A stretch of DNA of 64,000 nucleotides, from NCBI GenBank assembly GCA_037126765.1, contig JBBCBC010000026.1, forward strand, positions 29,993,698-30,057,697. Reading direction: 5' to 3'. Positions 44,383 through 56,882 of the stretch are shown here, one piece after another. The translations under genes were made by a program, and so were the position numbers. Source of the DNA: Stenogyne calaminthoides. Taxonomy: Eukaryota > Streptophyta > Magnoliopsida > Lamiales > Lamiaceae. Under the pieces are notes generated by a model, which saw only the letters and a program-made list of their open reading frames with translations, had not been told where the DNA came from and did no database searches. How positions within the stretch are numbered: position 1 is the stretch's first letter; each line of letters opens with the position of its first letter.

Positions 44383-46347
44383 TGTAGGTCCCGGTGCAAA
44401 CGAGTCTTACACGTGTATGGGGGGAATACGCTGTGTTCAAAGGTTTTTTAAACTTTTTTCTTAATGAGGTCACTTGGGTCGATAATCCTCAAGATTAGGT
44501 TCGAGAAGCACAGACGCTTCCGAGTCAAAGTCTCATCGAGACAAAGATCCCGAGTCGCTTTCGGATACCTCGGATAATCCCAACCGAGTCCTCGAAAAAG
44601 TCAGAGATCCCGAGTTGCTTGGATCGATAACTAACTTAACGAACCCTCCAAAGAGTAAGTTCAGTTTGGTAACTATCTGTTCTAGCTACTCAGATGTGCG
44701 GAATGGTTGGCCCTTAGTTTATACTCGTTTTAGCTTTGCTGAAAACCTTCCCTTTATGAAATAGTGATTAGGCTGTGATTCAATTTACATGCACCTTCAG
44801 TGGATTGATTCCAACTGAATATCAGTGAAAGGCATGCTTTCAAAATCAAATCAATGCAACAGTTAAGTACAGATAAGGAAAGCAATAAAGAACACAGCAA
44901 TTATAGTGGTTCAGAGACTCAAGCTCCTACATCCACTCTCTCTGATCCTCAGAGAAATTCACTATCAACTTCTGAGCTTTCTGACTACCTCGTAGTTTAC
45001 TTACTCAACTCGGCCCTGAGTTTTCTGACAACTCCACGTAGTTTACTTACTCAACCCGACCTTGAGCTTTCTGACTACCTCCGTAGTTTACTTACTCAAC
45101 ACAAACAAGCTTTCAGACTACCCCTGTAGCTTACTAACTTCTCCTCTAGAGTTTTCTGACTACTCCGCGTAGTTTACTAACTCTTTACAACACTTTCTCA
45201 CCAACAAACACACTCCAACTACCTTCACAAGGGTTTGGGGTTTCTCGGTTGGTTTCCAACTAGGATGAGATATCCTTTACAATGAAGCACAATGCAAAGG
45301 GTTAGGATATCTCGACTAAGCTTTGGATATTTCTTATCAAGCTAGGCTTAGTATAGTGAGCTCTCTTCAATATAGAAGCACTTGGGAAATTCTAAGTTTT
45401 TTCGAAAGTGCTTTAACTTTTTGCAATAATAAGCTTGAGCTCTTGAGTTATATAAATTTCCGTAACCTTACAATGTAGAAGGTCACCAAGATTTATAGGC
45501 ATACACCAAGGTCACTTTTTGAAAACTATCCGTTGGAGAGATAACTTCGTGAGTTCCTTCTTGTGGTGTGTGAAACAGCTATATTTAGGGTTTGAAACTC
45601 CCTAACATGTTTTAGGCAATAGCCTTTCATGTAGCCAGTCTTCACTTTTTTGCGATCTGAACTTTTGTACATCTAACATCTTTTACAGAGACTTGTCACC
45701 GTCGATTAGATGGTGATGGTAGGTCGCTTCCTCTTTTTTTGACTTTTGTCTCCAGCTTAAAGGTAGATATCTTCAATCGACTTTTTTTGGTTACAAACTC
45801 GAGTTTGATATAACCTTAACAACACTTCGACTTAGTTCCTTTTATCTCGCATTTGAATGTCTTGGCAAATATCTTTTATCCAAGGAATCGCGATCTTCTC
45901 AGTATTGCATCCTCCAGATTAAATATATTCAAAGGCCTCGAACATTCAGTTCATATCGAGCATTCAAGACTTCATCGAGTCTTCGCATAATTACTTGGTC
46001 TTCTTCTTGATCTTCAATCTTCAGTCTTCAGTCTTGTGTCTTCAGAGTCTTCTGAGTCTTCAGGGTCTTCTGAGTCTTCAGGGTCTTCTGAGTCTTTAGG
46101 GTCTTCTGAGACATATTGATCACAGTAATCAATCTTCACGCCGAGTCTTCGCCACTCAAGATCCTATCGAAGTCTTCAAGACCTATCTCAACTATATCTC
46201 GCTTGACTATACATTCTGCAGATAACATCCTGAAAATTCTAAAACTGAATCCCGACTCAACTATCAAGATCATTCTGAACATGTCATACTCAGGGGTTTT
46301 GGGATCTAATCAAAATCATATATCTTTATTAAATTCATCTCCCAACA
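44383..46347 (-). repeat. TE-D 3' LTR, 1965 bp
   Basis: Plus-strand TGTAGGTCCCGGTG ... CATCTCCCAACA. Closely similar to 56883-58828. The middle (44690-45290) is nearly identical between the two LTRs, while 44470-44690 and 46100-46290 differ by many small indels. Confidence 0.92.
46010..46111. repeat. 18-bp minisatellite in TE-D 3' LTR
   Basis: TCTTCAGGGTCTTCTGAG-type units, about three to four copies, preceded by CTTCAGTCTTCAGTC. The other LTR has one unit fewer (58505-58592). Confidence 0.75.
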
Positions 46348-46364
46348 ATTTCCCCCTTTTTTAT
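46348..46364 (-). promoter_or_regulatory. TE-D polypurine tract
   Basis: Minus-strand AAAAAAGGGGGAAAT directly precedes the LTR TGTTGGGAGATG. Confidence 0.85.
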
Positions 46365-47197
46365 GATGCCAAAACCTATCTTGTTACAAACATATAACCT
46401 ATACTCAGGTTTCAGTTTATCCTATTACAAGATTGGTTGTCCCTCAACAATTTCTTAAATCAGAGAATCTCCCAACAATTTCAGAGTTTCTCAACAGTTT
46501 AATCATTCAGCAATTTCTTCAGTAATGAATCTCTTTAAATAGTTCATTACCAAATACTTAAACAATTTCCCCCATATTCAGACAATTTTCCCTTTATATG
46601 AACATACAATCAGTTCAGAGACATTCATTCAGGCATATCAAAATAAAAGACATGTAAATAAGTTAATGAGATATTATCTTTTGAGCATAATGATAAATCT
46701 TCATTGATGATTGGTATCCCGTTACAGATTACAATGAATTTTATCAACAAAAACAAAAAGACAAGAAATTTAAAGATTACAGAATCTTCGAGTCTTGATC
46801 TTGATCTTGATTTTTGGCTCTTTAGTTTTTACGCTCTTGATTTGTTTCATTCTCAACTTCATCACGGCACCTCCAGTTGAACATTCCAGTAAAATCTCTT
46901 CTTTAGCTCATTTATTTCCTTGATGATGTCCCGGATCGCTTCCTCGTTAGACCCAATTGACCAAAGATATTGAGCAATTTCTTGAGTAATGGCCTTCATT
47001 CACCAAGCCATTACTAAGTCTTGGAGGTGGATAGGAATATGGACCAGGCCACTATCTCATACCTCTCCTTCATCCGCAAAGTTAATCCAAATCTGAGATA
47101 CTTTGGATAGAAGATAAGAAGATATTCAATGAAAGCTTCATTCTGATCTGAGCTTTCCCCTCTCCATTCCCTGAGAACATCATAATTGAACTAGAAG

Positions 47198-50100
47198 GTT
47201 CTCTTGACTTCTTCCCACATATCGTTGAGTTTGATGGGCATCCATTTATCAACGTGGGGCCACTTTAGTGCTTTTGATGTCTCTTTCCTCTTGCTCGCAA
47301 ACTTCCTGAAATCACTCCTTCACTTCTGCTCTTCGTCTATCTTCTTTCTGATCACAGACGCTCCTGAGATCGAAGCAGCAGCTTTCTTAGCTTGTTCTAT
47401 TTGGAGTGTCTTCAGAGCATCTCTCGTGTTGAAGACTTTCTTCTGAGGTTGAGACTCAGATTCTTCCGTTTCTTCATCATCCAGAATCAGCTTTCTCAGG
47501 ATTGGCTTGGAAGCCTTCGCACGCTTGCTTTCAGGTTGAACAACGCCCAAGGCTTTCCTCTTCACAGGCAATTCAGCAGCATCCTGGCTTGTTCCAACCT
47601 TTGCTCTAGCACTCAGTTTCTCTCTTGCAACATCAAGCATGGTTTGCTCAGAAGCTCGAGTGTAGATAGGCTTTTCTACCTGAGCGAATTTTAACTTCTC
47701 AGTAGCTTCAACTTCTTTAAAGGCTTTGGCTAGATTGTACATTTCAGCATCTTTCTGAGCCTTCTTCTCCAAAGTACGTGCCATGAACTTTCTGAGATCT
47801 TCAGCTTCCTTTTCCCCCTTCTTGGCACCGTAATTTGGAAGAAGCCTGGAGAGTGATGTGTCCATGTGATATTGCTCTTTGCTCACACAACGAACTTCTC
47901 CGACTATCTGATCTTGTTCGTCTTCCAGCCTCCTTAGATGGTTCTTGGCCACAGAAAATTCTTCAGATAAGTGGGCAAACTAGCCAGAGAGTGCTTCCTT
48001 GAACATCTCTGTCATCTTGGTCATGAGTAATGAGCTCATTTCCTCAACAGCAGACTTGATTAGCGCCTCATTCTTTTCTGCCAGTTTCACCTCTAGGAAA
48101 TCAGAACTCTCCTGGTGTTTCTGCTTCAGTTCATCACTTAACTTCGGCCTTTGACTCCCTCCAAATTTTCTCATTCAAATTTTCCTTCCATGGAGGTCAT
48201 CCGGTGGTCGAGTGTTTTGAATTTGCACCACCAAGAGTGACTAAGACTTTCCATCTTTTGAGCTTGATTGGCCAATGTTTCTTCCATCTGAGCAATCTTG
48301 ATCATCATTGGCTCAACCTTCTCAAGTTTCTCCATCAAGGGAGTGAGATCAATCTCGTGAATCTTCAGATCTCCCCGTGGTCTTTGTCGATCATCATGAG
48401 GTTCAGTATAATCGAGGGTCGGCTCACACTGAGCTTCAAATTTTTCAACTTGAAGAGTTCTAGCTTCAGTCTGAGGTTGACCAATTCCAGGTTGATCAGC
48501 AATAGAAGTCTCTTTTTCCATCTGAGACTGCTTCTCAACATCTCCCCATGGTCCCCATCTCCATCTTGAGATTTGTCTCCGCCGGGGCATCAACTTTAGT
48601 CGCTCTCCTCTCAGCCAACTTCCTTTGAACCAGCTCATCAAAATCGGAGTTTTTCATCCTGAGCTTTGTTCTTCTGAACCCTGAGAAGTCGGTCAGAAAG
48701 GTTGTCTCCTCATTCCACCATCTTCCCCTCTGAAAGCGGCAATGTCAAGCATCTCCGGGAAGAGTCGATTGAGGATGAACACAGTTGTCCTTAATCAAGA
48801 AAGCATCTTGCGGATCGAGGGGTATGAGCCGAGCTTCGGGGCAATGTCCAGAATAGACGTTCCCCCTGCTCCTCCATTAGCCTTCTTGACTTCCATGCTT
48901 CTTCCATCTCGGGCTCTCCGGTTCGGTTGAAGCCTGGGGATCATCGAAGTGATCAACAAGGAGCTCATCAAGAATATTCTGCTCCCGAGTCTCAAAGAAA
49001 CTTTTAAGGTTGTGTAGTCGGTCGATGGGTTTGCTTCTTAGTGGGTTAAAGGGCTGGTGACACTTCCTCGATTTGGTTACGAGTTGGCTCTTACGTTGTC
49101 TCAGCGGCACTTTTTCGAAGAGGAATCTCCGAGGTCCGAGTTCCTTTGAAAATTTCTTTAGGAAATTTTATGCGAACTTAGAGATGTCTCAAGCACCTCG
49201 CAGAAGACCCGCTTCCTCGGTCCGTTCTTGTGCCTTTGAGATAACTGAGCCAAAACTTGCAATGGCGAACTCGAGCGGTTTTGGCCTCGAAGTTGAACCT
49301 CCTCGTAATCACTACCATCTTCATCAGTGAGAACCACCAATCTTCTGCGCTTTGGGGCAAGATTCTTCTGCTTCATCATCTTTGCACCTTGCTCCATCTT
49401 TGCCTCCAACAAAACCTTCCCCCTGGTTTGTTGAGTCTCTTTTTCAAAGAAATTGCAGTGGTGATTCTACCCTTTTTTCTCTTCCCCGATGACCTGCGCT
49501 TTTGCAAAAAGAATGGGTTTAAGGAGAATTTTGGATTTAGGAATGGGGTCGAATTGGCGGTTTATCCTCCTCCTCTCTGCACATCTCCAAAATGTAAGCA
49601 ATTTTGGTGGCATGATGGATCTTGCCTTTTATTGAGATCGCCCCGTCAACCTTCTTCAACACTTTGGTCTGCTCACTCACCGTCTGAATCAAAAATTTCA
49701 GCCAGTTGAAGTCAGTGGTGGGTGAGGCCTCTATCGCCGCCATCGATCACCGAGCTTGAGTCTTGATCCGCTCAAAACTCCTCAAGAAGACTCATGATGC
49801 ACTTACTCACAATATCCATCAACACACGATATTGTGGCTTTAAGTGCCTCTTATGCAATGTCGCCTCAAACTTAACAGGATTCTCAGCAATCCTATCTAA
49901 GTACTCCTGCTCTTTTCCTGACATATACATTGTAGGATCCTCTCCTCTATCACAGAGCTCAAAAACATCATTCAGATTTTTCGGGACTATATACAGATCC
50001 CTCTCAAAATCGACGTATTTGGACGAATGCTCTAAGTGTGATACAGTAATCTTAGAATGCATACAGTCCTCTTCATCTATCTTCAAGTTATAGATGAATG

Positions 50101-50281
50101 CGATTACCTCTTTTGCAAACTGGTCTGGTCGGTTTGCGACTAGTTGGGTGAGTTTAGACAGTCGAATCATATGCAGAGCCTCCTCTTCAGGCTTTGAGTT
50201 GGTTGTACTTTCAAGTGAGACAACGAACTCGTACCATGGCTTGTTGGTTTCAGCTAATCTCTCGAACAGGGTTGGAGCCAT
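47198..50281 (-). pseudogene. Extra ORF of TE-D between pol and 3' LTR (broken)
   Basis: ATG at 50281-50279 in a strong plant context (AAAATGGCTCC) gives MAPTLFERLAETNKPWYEFV and about 170 open codons (to 49772). Further blocks follow in shifted frames: 49743-49537 (FLIQTVSEQTKVLKKVDGAI), 49412-49158 (basic, RRRLVVLTDEDGSDYEE), 48641-48171, 48174-47980 and 47952-47320 (charged, coiled-coil-like, KKGEKEAEDLRKFMARTLEK), ending near 47198 (KWPHVDKWMPIKLNDMWEEV). The total would approach 1000 residues. No membrane segments are obvious, so an envelope-like role is not supported. The charged helical C-terminal half suggests a structural or nucleic-acid-associated protein. Function unknown. Confidence 0.6.
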
Positions 50282-50406
50282 TTTTGAGATTGATTGAAGA
50301 AGTGAAGCTTTAGGGTTTTGGAAATTTCTGGGCAAAGGGAATTTATTTGCAGAGGATTTGAGAACGAAGGGTTTGATAAAATTTTGGCTTGAATGGCTTA
50401 TTGGGG

Positions 50407-50415
50407 TTTATATAG
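50407..50415 (-). promoter_or_regulatory. TATA element before the TE-D extra ORF
   Basis: Minus-strand AAGCTATATAAACCCC lies 126-134 nt upstream of the ATG and is followed by a C/A/T-rich leader ending CAATCAATCTCAAAAATGGC. This is what an independent plant promoter and 5' UTR look like. Confidence 0.6.
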
Positions 50416-50918
50416 CTTCGAGATCGTGGGGAATTGTGTTGGTTAGGTGAAAAGTAACGGTTGAGATTAATCTCCGATTAATCGTGTATACGAACCGATG
50501 ATCTCCGAAAAGTAAGCCGCCAAAACATCCTCATTGGTCATTAATGTAGCAGAGCATTAAATGACTGTTGACCTTCTTCGGAATTTAAAACGATCCCGCC
50601 CAAAAACATTCCTCAGGTGTTTTGTATTTATTGCGAATGATTACTGAATTTTACTTAAGCAATAAATGAGTCGTATAAGTCATTACTTCTTCAGACTAAT
50701 TTCCCTCTATCAGTCTTACTGAGTACTAACCTTGATAAAATGTCAAGATATATCGAAAAATTGAATGGGTTCAAGATAATTCGAAAGTAATCTTGACCTT
50801 CAAGAAAATCTGAAGTTTCTCGAGACTCGCCAAGATTTCCATTTTATCCTGAGCTTCTCAGTAGAAATCTGAGAAAGACTTCATGCATCTGAAAACCTTC
50901 AATTTTTCAGATTTTACT

Positions 50919-53900
50919 CTATACACCTGGTTCTAACATCCCTAATTCAACTGAAAGTTCCTGAAATCTTGATTCAGTCAAAGGTTTAGTCAAGATATCA
51001 GCTCTTTGCTTATCAGTTTGAATTTTCTCCATCCTTATGTCCTTCTTCTCGACATGATCTCTGATGAAGTGATGTCTGATATCCACATGCTTGCATCTGG
51101 TGTGCAATACCGGATTTTGTGAAATAGCAATGGCACTATTATTGTCACAAAATATTAGTACTTCATTGGCTACAACTTTATAATCCCTTAATTGTTGTCT
51201 GAGCCAAAGAATCGAGCAGCACAAAGCAGCTTCCCCGCAGCCCATATATTCAAATTCAAAGAGTACTTGTGTTGCTATCGAGGTCTGCTTTTTTGAAAAC
51301 CAAGATATCATCTTACTTCCTAGAAATTGACAAGTTCTGGCGGACTTCCCATCAATTTCGCAACCTCCATAATCGAAGATCTCGAGTAACCACTTAACTC
51401 AAGGTTATCATCACCGGATACCATAATCCTCTATTCATCGTGCCTTTAAGATATTTCAAGATCTTTTTTGGCAAACCTCCATGTGACTAGTCTTAGGATT
51501 AGCTTGGTATTCTTGATATCCCAACAAAGAAATGTTATATCCGCCTACTTGTCGTGAGATAGAGCAATGATCCAATGATTCCTCTATAATCGGTATGACT
51601 TATCGATTTGCCTTCGTAATCGGATCCATCTTGTAGTTAGTATTCATGGGAATCCTAACCGCATTGCAATTCGCATACATCATATTTGGCAATCGATCTC
51701 GGTGTACTTTGCCTCGTTGATGAATATTCCTTCCTTTGATTGTTTCACTTGAAGACCTAGAAAGAAATTCATCTCTCCCATCATTGACATCTCAAACTTG
51801 CCTTTCATCGTTGTTGAAAACTTTTCACACAAAATTGATGGTTTGAGATCCAAAAATGATGTCATCAACATATATCCGAACTAGTAAGATATCTTCCCAT
51901 CCTCTATCCCGAATAGAGTTCTATCAACAATTCCTTTGATAAAACCATGGTCAAGAAGAACCGAGAAAGAGTATCATACCATGCTCGGTGCTTGTTTGAG
52001 ACAATACAAAGCTTTTTCCGAGCACAGAACTTGGTCATTCTGCTTGAAACCGTGAGGTTGTTCCACATAAACCTCTTCTTTAAGCACACCGCTCGAAAAT
52101 GCACTTTTCACATCCATCCGATAGATCGTGAACTTCATGTGGGCAAAGATATGCAAGAAACAATCGATGGCTTCTAGTCTTTGCAACAAAGGTTTCATCA
52201 TAATCCAAGCCTTCTTCTTGGGAATAACCTTGTGCAACTAGTCTTGCCTTTGTTTCTTACAATGTTGTTGTGTTCATCTCTTTTGTTCTTGAAAACCCAC
52301 TTGGTTCCAATGACATTGTGCCTTTCGGTCTATCTACCAAATCCCATACTTCATTCCTTGAGAATTGATTCACTTTCATCTTGCATAGCAAAGAATCCAA
52401 AGGAGAATCTTGTAGAGCTTCACCAATCTCAAAAGAGGTTCTTTCTCCGATAGGAAGCAGCCAGAATAGTGCACTCTCACCATGGAACCTTCTTATTTTA
52501 ACAACTTCAGTTAGATCACCCACAATCTGACTTGTAGGATGACTATCTAACCATTTCCTTCTTGATGTTCCCCCTTCAATAGTATCCTCAACATTTGAAA
52601 TGTTAGGTTCCGTTAAATCGAGAAACTCGTGGAACAACAAAACAGAGAAAGGAATCATCTTTCTCGGGGAAATTCTATTCGAACATTGTCGAGACATTTG
52701 TTCCCCTTAGGTTGATAGATTCAGAATTTGCCTCGGTTGTGACCACATCTTCATTGGCATCACATACCGAGTCCGAATCGTGTCCGCTCTCGATTGGTCA
52801 ATTTTGGAGTGTTGGTTTTCCGGGTCTCACCATCCTCGAGTTTCATCCTCGAACTTTTTATTCGAAGTCCGAGTCACCCAATCATAGATAGTGACCGACT
52901 TCTTCTTTTTCATGTTCAAAGGATGATTTATCTTTCGCTTTCAGGCTTAATCTGGTGATCCTCTTGGTCGGTTCATCAAGATCATGTTCTGCTTTCTTCC
53001 GAACGCAAAAGCATTCATCAAAAACAACATGAGGTGTTTCCTCCACAATAAGAGTTCTACAGTTGTAAACTCTAAAGCTTTTATCGACTTGAGAATATCC
53101 TAAGAATATTCCTTCATCGCCTTTTACTATCAAATGTTTTCAACTGATCTTTACCATTATTGTGTATGAAACACTTGCAACCAAACACACGAAAGAAAGA
53201 AAGAAACAAGAGGCTTCCTTTCATTCCAAAGCTCATAAGGCGTTTTGCCTTGACTTTTTGTCAGCATGGATCTATTCTGAGAGAAGAATGCAAAGGTTGA
53301 TGATGACAAATTTCAAAACCTTTTAGGAATATCAGCTTCAACAATCATTGTCCTTGCAACCTTCTTTACAGTCATGTTCCTTCTTTCAGCAACACCATTT
53401 TGTTGAGGGGTCCTTGCAGCTGATGTTTCATGTAGAATTCCATTTGTTGCACAATAATCGAAAATGATATGATTTATAAACTCGCCCCTTTGTCGATCGA
53501 TTTTGACCACACTCGATTTTTCTCAATATCGAGCCTTTTCAAGAATTCTCGCGAAATTTTATCTCGAGTCTCTTTCTTCGAGTAAGAATATGACCCAAGT
53601 ATATCTTGAGTAGTCATCAACTACTACCAATGTGTATTTCCTGCCATTAGTGCTCACATGTGTTATAGGACCAAAGAGATCCATATGTAGTAACTGAAGT
53701 ATTCTTTCAGTATAAACTTCAACTTTGCTTTTAAATGATGCTTTAACTTGTTTTCCTTTTTGGCACGCATCACAAATGTGTTCCTTACTGAACACTTCAT
53801 TAGGCAACCCTCTTACAAGAGCTAATCTTGCAAGCTTGTTCAGGGTTTTGAAATTTAGGTGATTCATTCTTTTATGCCATAACCAACTGGTATCTGTGAA

Positions 53901-54270
53901 ACTTTTAGCAACTAAACATGTATCTTTAGGAGTTGAACTCCAATCAGCAAGATACACATTCCCTTTTCTTGTATCAGTCAGTAATATTTTCTGTGATGTA
54001 TCATCTTTCACAAAACATAAGTTCTTGGAGAACTCAACATTGAAACCCTTATCACAGAATTGCATAATTGACAGCAAGTTATGCTTCAATCCAGATACAT
54101 ATGAAACACCATGGATATGAACTGAGTCGATTTCCAAAGTTCCATATCCTTCATCGTCCCTCGAGTTATCTCCAAAAAGTGATCGTAGGGCCTCTTTTGT
54201 TCAACATAGTCAATTGAAGCATCTTCTTGAATCCTGTCATATGTCTTGAGCATCCACTGTCAAGATACCA
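50919..54270 (-). pseudogene. TE-D pol: protease, integrase, RT, RNase H
   Basis: 54270-54225: protease motif WYLDSGCSRHMT. 54137-53559: GAG-pre-integrase HHCC zinc region (WLWHKRMNHLNFKTLNKL, CDACQKGKQ) and integrase Asp residues in LLHMDLFGP and VVDDYSRYTW. 53510-53313: integrase Glu region (TPQQNGVAERRNMTV). 53133-52882: integrase C-terminus (GIFLGYSQVDKSFRVYNCRT). 52697-52257: linker into RT (NEVWDLVDRPKG). 52237-51904: RT (YRMDVKSAFSSGVLKEEVYV, with SSG where NG is usual). 51871-51680: RT end (MGEMNFFLGLQVKQSKEGIF). 51311-50919: RNase H, best preserved (MISWFSKKQTSIA, CDNNSAIAISQNPVLH, KHVDIRHHFIRDHV, ADILTKPLTESRF). The frame is broken at least six times. Confidence 0.88.
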
Positions 54271-56750
54271 TACATCGAGCTATTTCATCTCTCGCTCATC
54301 CGTGCCATGTGATCTTTCATCAGCTTAGTGCCCTTGTTTTCCTCCTGAAAATAAGATCAATTCTTAGGTACCCAGTTTGTGTAGGGTCCTACAAGGTTAG
54401 CTGTACCTTTCGGAATCCAAATTTGCCTGACAACTCTAATCACTTTAGAGTGGCTAATTTATCTTCCATAAACATCAACATATACATCCACTACTCTAGG
54501 TGCCTTAGCAGTTTTCTATATATGTGTGCTACCTTTAGCATGAACATGTGCCTTAGAATTCTTCTTTGGTTCAGGCCTTTTGTTCAGATGCTTAGGCTTT
54601 TGTGCTGCCGGTCTAAATCTTTGTTGACTCGGGTTCAGATAACCTTTACCCTTAGGCAAGTGGGGTTTCAGTTGTCTTTACCGAAATCTGGTCTTTCAAA
54701 GATACCGAGGACTTGGTCTCTTCAATTGAGAATGTCTCTGCTGAGTGTTTTTCATCCGAGGATTCCTCCGATGGTTCAATGTGGAGCCTTTCGTGTTTGC
54801 ATTCTTAGCCCGAGGCTTTGAAGTACTTGCTCGAAACTTTCAATCCACGTCTTTCGTTTTCTAGCCTTTACCCGAGGTTTGGGCTTTCTAACCCGATCAT
54901 TCGGTTTCTTTATCGAGACCATAGGTCTTTTTCCTTGTCTACAACCTTGGGCATTACTTGATTTTGAAGTGTAGGTGCTATTGGTTTTTACAAAGATAGT
55001 CTTCTTGCTACTTGACGCAAAGATTTAGATGACCTTGTGAGGTTCCCCCGGAATGTATCCCAATCCAGATTTTATAAACAGATCTCCGTAACTCAATTTC
55101 ATCTATTACATTAGATGCATTATTCAATAGAGTTAACTTCTTCTCATGCACTATCCTCACAGCTCAGTAGAGTTTTATGCTTCTCGAGAGGTCATTGAAC
55201 TCGCTTCGATTAGTTTGAATCTCTTCAAAGGATTTCTCTAGCTTTTTCGCTTAGGGACATTATCAACTTCTCTTTCTCTCGAGAGTTGTACTTTCGTAAC
55301 ATCCAGTTCGTGAGAGCTCCCATTAATTGAGAAGTGATTTCAATATTGCTAGAGTCTCTCCATTTTAGATTTTCAGCTTTCAGTTCCTTATTCTGCTCTT
55401 GAGTTCGATTTAGCAGTCCTTGTAAAACAGCATAGTCCTTCATTAGATTCTCAAAAGAATTCATCAGGTCAAAATGACTGTTTTTAGTGGAACTTGAAAA
55501 CTCTTGTGCTAGTGTAGGAGCAACAACAAAGAAAGAAGAGTTTACCTCCTCAATGGCCATCAGACAGATGTCATCACTTTCACTGTCTGAGAATATCTCA
55601 TCTGAAGAGCTAGATCCCTCCTCAGAGTTTACTTCTTCTGCAACCATGACCTTTTTGCTAGAGAACTTCTGGTCTCTTTTAGCTTGCCTTTCTCTTCTCT
55701 CCTCCTTCAACTCAACGGACAATCATACCGAAGTGAGCTTTCTTCCGCAATTATAAAGATCTGTTGGCATCATCATCCCGATCATTTTTCTTCTTTGACT
55801 TGGAGTCCTTTCTCTTGATTAAGATCCTTCAAATTTTCAGTCTTTTTCTTCTTCTCGGTTGATCCGGCCCTCGTGTTTTTCCGCACTGTGGTTCCCGTAA
55901 TAGTTTTTGTATTTTCCAAATCTACTATTGAGTCTATCAAACCTTCTTGCCATCGATCTAGCTTTTTCCTCAAGCTCATCCTGATTTTTGGCATGGGGGT
56001 TCTCAAACTCTCTAGTTTTACAGGTTTATCTTTGGCTTTTAAAGCCACATTCTTACTCGATGAAGAATCATCTTTGCTGTCAGCCTTTTTGGATTTTTTA
56101 TCAATTACAAATTCATAGGCCTTCAGCTCGATAAAAAACTTGTTGGTAAGGCATTGAGTTAATATTCTTGGTGTTTTCAATAACCAATGCATGAATATCC
56201 CATTTCTTAGATTGCACTCTCTAAGAATTTTCAATGCAACTTCTCTCTGTGGGTATTTCTTTCCAAGTGCATTTAGATCATTCATGATGCTAGTGAATCT
56301 GACTTCCAGTTTGTCTATTGATTCACCATCATCCATTTCAAAACTATCAAACTTTCCAATTGCCACTGAAAGTTTGTTTTCTTTTATATGATCTGTGCTT
56401 CTGGCACATAACAAATAGTGTATCCCAAATCTCTTTAGCAAGAAGACATTACGGTGAGATCATTCCCATCACACCATCATCAACCAGATCAGATAGTGTG
56501 TCTTTTGCAATGTAGTCTAGATTGACTAACTTTCTCTCCTCCGAGTCGGGCTTGGTCATCGACTTAGGAAATTCGCTCTAGATCAATTCTCTCATCTTCG
56601 CTTCCTCCGGGATTCACTACAAGAAATTGAATGGTCCTTGAGAGACCACTCTCCACATACGCCATGTTTGAATACGATGAGCCTCGCATTCTCGGGCCTC
56701 CATAGGTCATAGTTCTCCACCGAGAACATGGGAAGTTTTTTAGAAGACAT
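54271..56750 (-). pseudogene. TE-D gag
   Basis: Start near 56750: MSSKKLPMFSVENYDLW, the usual opening of this copia gag class. 56441-55782 is the UBN2-type capsid region (IKENKLSVAIGKFDSFEMDD, IDKLEVRFTSIMNDLNALGK, LKILRECNL). 55722-55225 is an acidic Ser-rich segment (NSEEGSSSSDEIFSDSESDD) followed by a predicted coiled coil (LLNRTQEQNKELKAENLKW). The zinc knuckle, expected near 55730-55770, is not cleanly readable. 54271-55224 is degenerate. Confidence 0.75.
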
Positions 56751-56868
56751 TTTTCTGATCTCTTGAAAAATAAAAAGTTTCAGCAAATAAGATCAGTTCA
56801 AATAGACCACAAGTATTTTTGAAAAATAAAACTTTGGTCAACACAGTAGGTGGTCAAGTTGAACCACT

Positions 56869-56880
56869 GCTCTGATACCA
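56869..56880 (-). promoter_or_regulatory. TE-D primer-binding site (initiator tRNA-Met type)
   Basis: Minus-strand TGGTATCAGAGC, two bases from the LTR end. Confidence 0.9.
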
Positions 56881-56882
56881 CT

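Noticed and set aside
44276..44473. Single 65-codon ORF running from the TE-D LTR into P6 exon 2
   Set aside because: Its N-terminal half is LTR sequence. Only the part from 44382 down is peptide-gene exon, as shown by the target duplication and by homology to P9.
47392..49709. Long plus-strand frames (up to 150 codons) within TE-D
   Set aside because: They are antisense to the extra ORF and have no domain. They mirror the coding strand and are treated as shadows.
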